Below are positions 63,501-64,000 of a DNA stretch of 64,000 nucleotides, one piece after another. Source of the DNA: Meloidogyne chitwoodi. Lineage: Eukaryota > Nematoda > Chromadorea > Rhabditida > Meloidogynidae. The notes beneath the pieces are model-generated. The model did not search any database. It was not told the origin of the DNA and worked only from the letters and a program-made list of their open reading frames with translations. The position numbers were made by a program, and so were the translations under genes. How positions within the stretch are numbered: position 1 is the first letter of the stretch; each line of letters begins with the position of its first letter. Where the stretch lies: assembly GCA_015183035.1 (NCBI GenBank), contig JACZZP010000006.1, positions 930,001 through 994,000 on the forward strand. Direction: 5' to 3'.

Positions 63501-63902
63501 ATTATTTATGTAAATGACAAGGAATTAGCAAAATCAGAATAGTGTCGGTAGAAATAATAAACGGGAGCATAGGGCTTCACCGTAATTACGGTTACGGAAC
63601 CGTGAAAAATTACGGCAATTTTTTATTACGGTTACGGTTAGGAATTACGGCTTGCGGTACATTTCGCTTACGGTGAAGTTCTAGAGCATTGGAACGAACA
63701 ATGCTCATCCCTGCTTTAAAAGTTCAAAAGAGATACGACTCTAAAAATAAGGAAAATGCAAATATGAGAGATTTTTTTATTTTTTTAAATCTTTTTTTCG
63801 TATTTTTGTTATTTACCTTCTAATATCATCTGGAATATAAATCAACGAAAAGTCAAACCATTGAAATTTCATAAGAATAGCTTCGACTGCTTGTGCAAGG
63901 CT
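57548..63902 (-). CDS. Receptor-type guanylate cyclase, copy D (5' end outside window)
   Basis: Read leftward, the part in the window starts with the ligand-binding exon near 63835-63902 ([20 protein letters not shown]) and continues through [96 protein letters not shown] and a TM segment. The kinase-homology and cyclase domains are almost identical to copy C, including the intron at 58700-58790. The tail is [17 protein letters not shown]. The first exons (signal peptide and start of the binding domain) lie beyond base 64000. The exon after the TM matches copy C, but its end reads [10 protein letters not shown], and the intron between the SLK and DLIAKER exons is enlarged to about 1.6 kb by insertions. 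It is tail-to-tail with copy C. Confidence 0.88.
59225..59748. repeat. Foreign-looking insert in copy D intron
   Basis: The sequence changes from AT-rich to nearly balanced at about 59500-59740, with GGGACCC/CATCGGGGAC repeats (GGGGACCCCAAACATCGGGG). The left side (near 59235) carries CCGTTTTGGGCACAAAAGTC and the right side of the insertion zone (near 60575) GACTTTTATCCCCAAAACGG, which are imperfect inverse copies. Those could be the ends of a larger element into which the hAT-like copy at 59749-60540 inserted. Open frames here show no recognised protein. Confidence 0.4.
59749..60540. mobile_element. hAT-like MITE in copy D intron, 792 bp
   Basis: The ends are TAGAGATCGGATTTTTAGGT and its exact inverse, flanked by an exact 8-bp duplication ATAATAAG (59741-59748, 60541-60548). 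The outermost ten bases equal those of the element at 51602-52675, so the two share a terminal sequence family. The interior holds a tandem array (60060-60310). It has no transposase. Confidence 0.85.
60060..60312. repeat. Tandem repeat, AAAAAAGTGACAAAATGTCA unit
   Basis: About ten copies of a unit of roughly 22-26 bp containing GTGACAAAATGTCAC, itself a short palindrome, lie inside the hAT-like element. Related words occur in the elements at 51602-52675 and 56374-56801. Confidence 0.75.
61711..61885. mobile_element. Small MITE in copy D intron
   Basis: Inverted ends TTAATTAAGTCCATCCTGAA and, as reverse complement, TTAATTAAGGGTCCACCCTG; both arms then run on through ACAT and CAAAT-type sequence for about 45 bp. 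The TTAATTAA ends could be part of the repeat or a target duplication of TTAA or TA type, so the superfamily is open. Confidence 0.55.
62085..62400. mobile_element. Fragment of the 46541-type MITE family in copy D intron
   Basis: In inverted orientation this carries the family words seen at 46541-47169: AAGAAGTAATAAAACACTCG, CCCTATGTTTTTTCAAG, GGGACCCGTATCTC and TTCTTTCGAATGACATC. Only one arm is well preserved, so it appears truncated or strongly diverged. Confidence 0.55.
63570..63683. mobile_element. Probable short MITE with TACGGTT repeats
   Basis: Ends TAGGGCTTCACCGTAA and TTACGGTGAAGTTCTA are near-inverse. The core is made of ATTACGGTTACGG repeats. It lies in an intron of copy D. A full target duplication is not clear (GAGCA appears on both sides). 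Confidence 0.5.
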
Positions 63903-64000
63903 ATAAATTAATGAAATATTTAATTTATATATACCTAATAAGAGAAAAGTAAAAAATATAGCCCTTGAATAAGCATTATACGATCTCTTCGAGATAATTC

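Noticed and set aside
1..64000. CRISPR arrays, bacterial operons, plasmid or phage features
   Set aside because: No regularly spaced direct repeats with unique spacers, no Shine-Dalgarno-led gene strings. Genes are intron-rich and eukaryotic throughout.

Overview
The window looks like nuclear DNA of a nematode. It is very AT-rich, and its genes are broken by many short introns (mostly 35-80 bp) with GT donors and nematode-type TTTTAG/TTTTCAG acceptors. It carries two cuticle collagens of nematode type, a serpentine chemoreceptor, a galectin with a low-complexity tail and a cluster of receptor guanylate cyclases. The composition and family mix would suit a tylenchid such as a root-knot nematode, but that placement is inference; nothing seen here fixes the species.

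Layout. 0.8-1.7 kb (-): a secreted Gly/Cys-rich protein. 3.0-5.3 kb (-): a divergent protein kinase. 6.8-7.7 kb (-): an unrecognised multi-pass membrane protein. 8.9-10.8 kb (+): a PB1-domain MAP2K5-type kinase. 11.0-12.9 kb (-): a class 2 secreted lipase. About 3 kb follows with no gene seen. 16.0-17.6 kb (+): a seven-TM receptor. 17.8-19.1 kb (-): collagen. 19.8-20.5 kb (-): a single-pass basic membrane protein, divergent from actin-related protein ARP6 at 20.9-23.0 kb (+). 23.9-25.5 kb (+): a second collagen. 26.2-27.4 kb (+): galectin. 28.0-30.4 kb (+): a secreted Gln-rich orphan. 30.6-31.3 kb: a mariner-type MITE. 32.0-34.3 kb (-): a cytochrome P450.

The right-hand 29 kb holds four receptor-type guanylate cyclase (rGC) genes arranged A> <B C> <D at 35.2-39.9, 41.5-48.5, 49.4-56.1 and 57.5->63.9 kb; D runs off the window. 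Each has an extracellular ligand-binding region, one TM segment, a kinase-homology domain and a cyclase domain with all key residues. A, B and C also have a signal peptide; the start of D lies outside the window. The intracellular halves are almost identical in exons and in several introns, the extracellular halves are much more divergent, and one exon and the C-terminal tails differ. This is the pattern expected from ongoing gene conversion or inverted duplication.

The introns and spacers of this cluster are packed with non-autonomous DNA transposons: mariner-like, hAT-like, a Merlin/ISXO2-like element with an internally deleted transposase, and several foldback-like elements. Many have exact 8-bp or TA target duplications that I could read directly. 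The first 30 kb has almost none. The most unusual part of the window is therefore the mosaic palindromic rGC array with its MITE-loaded introns.
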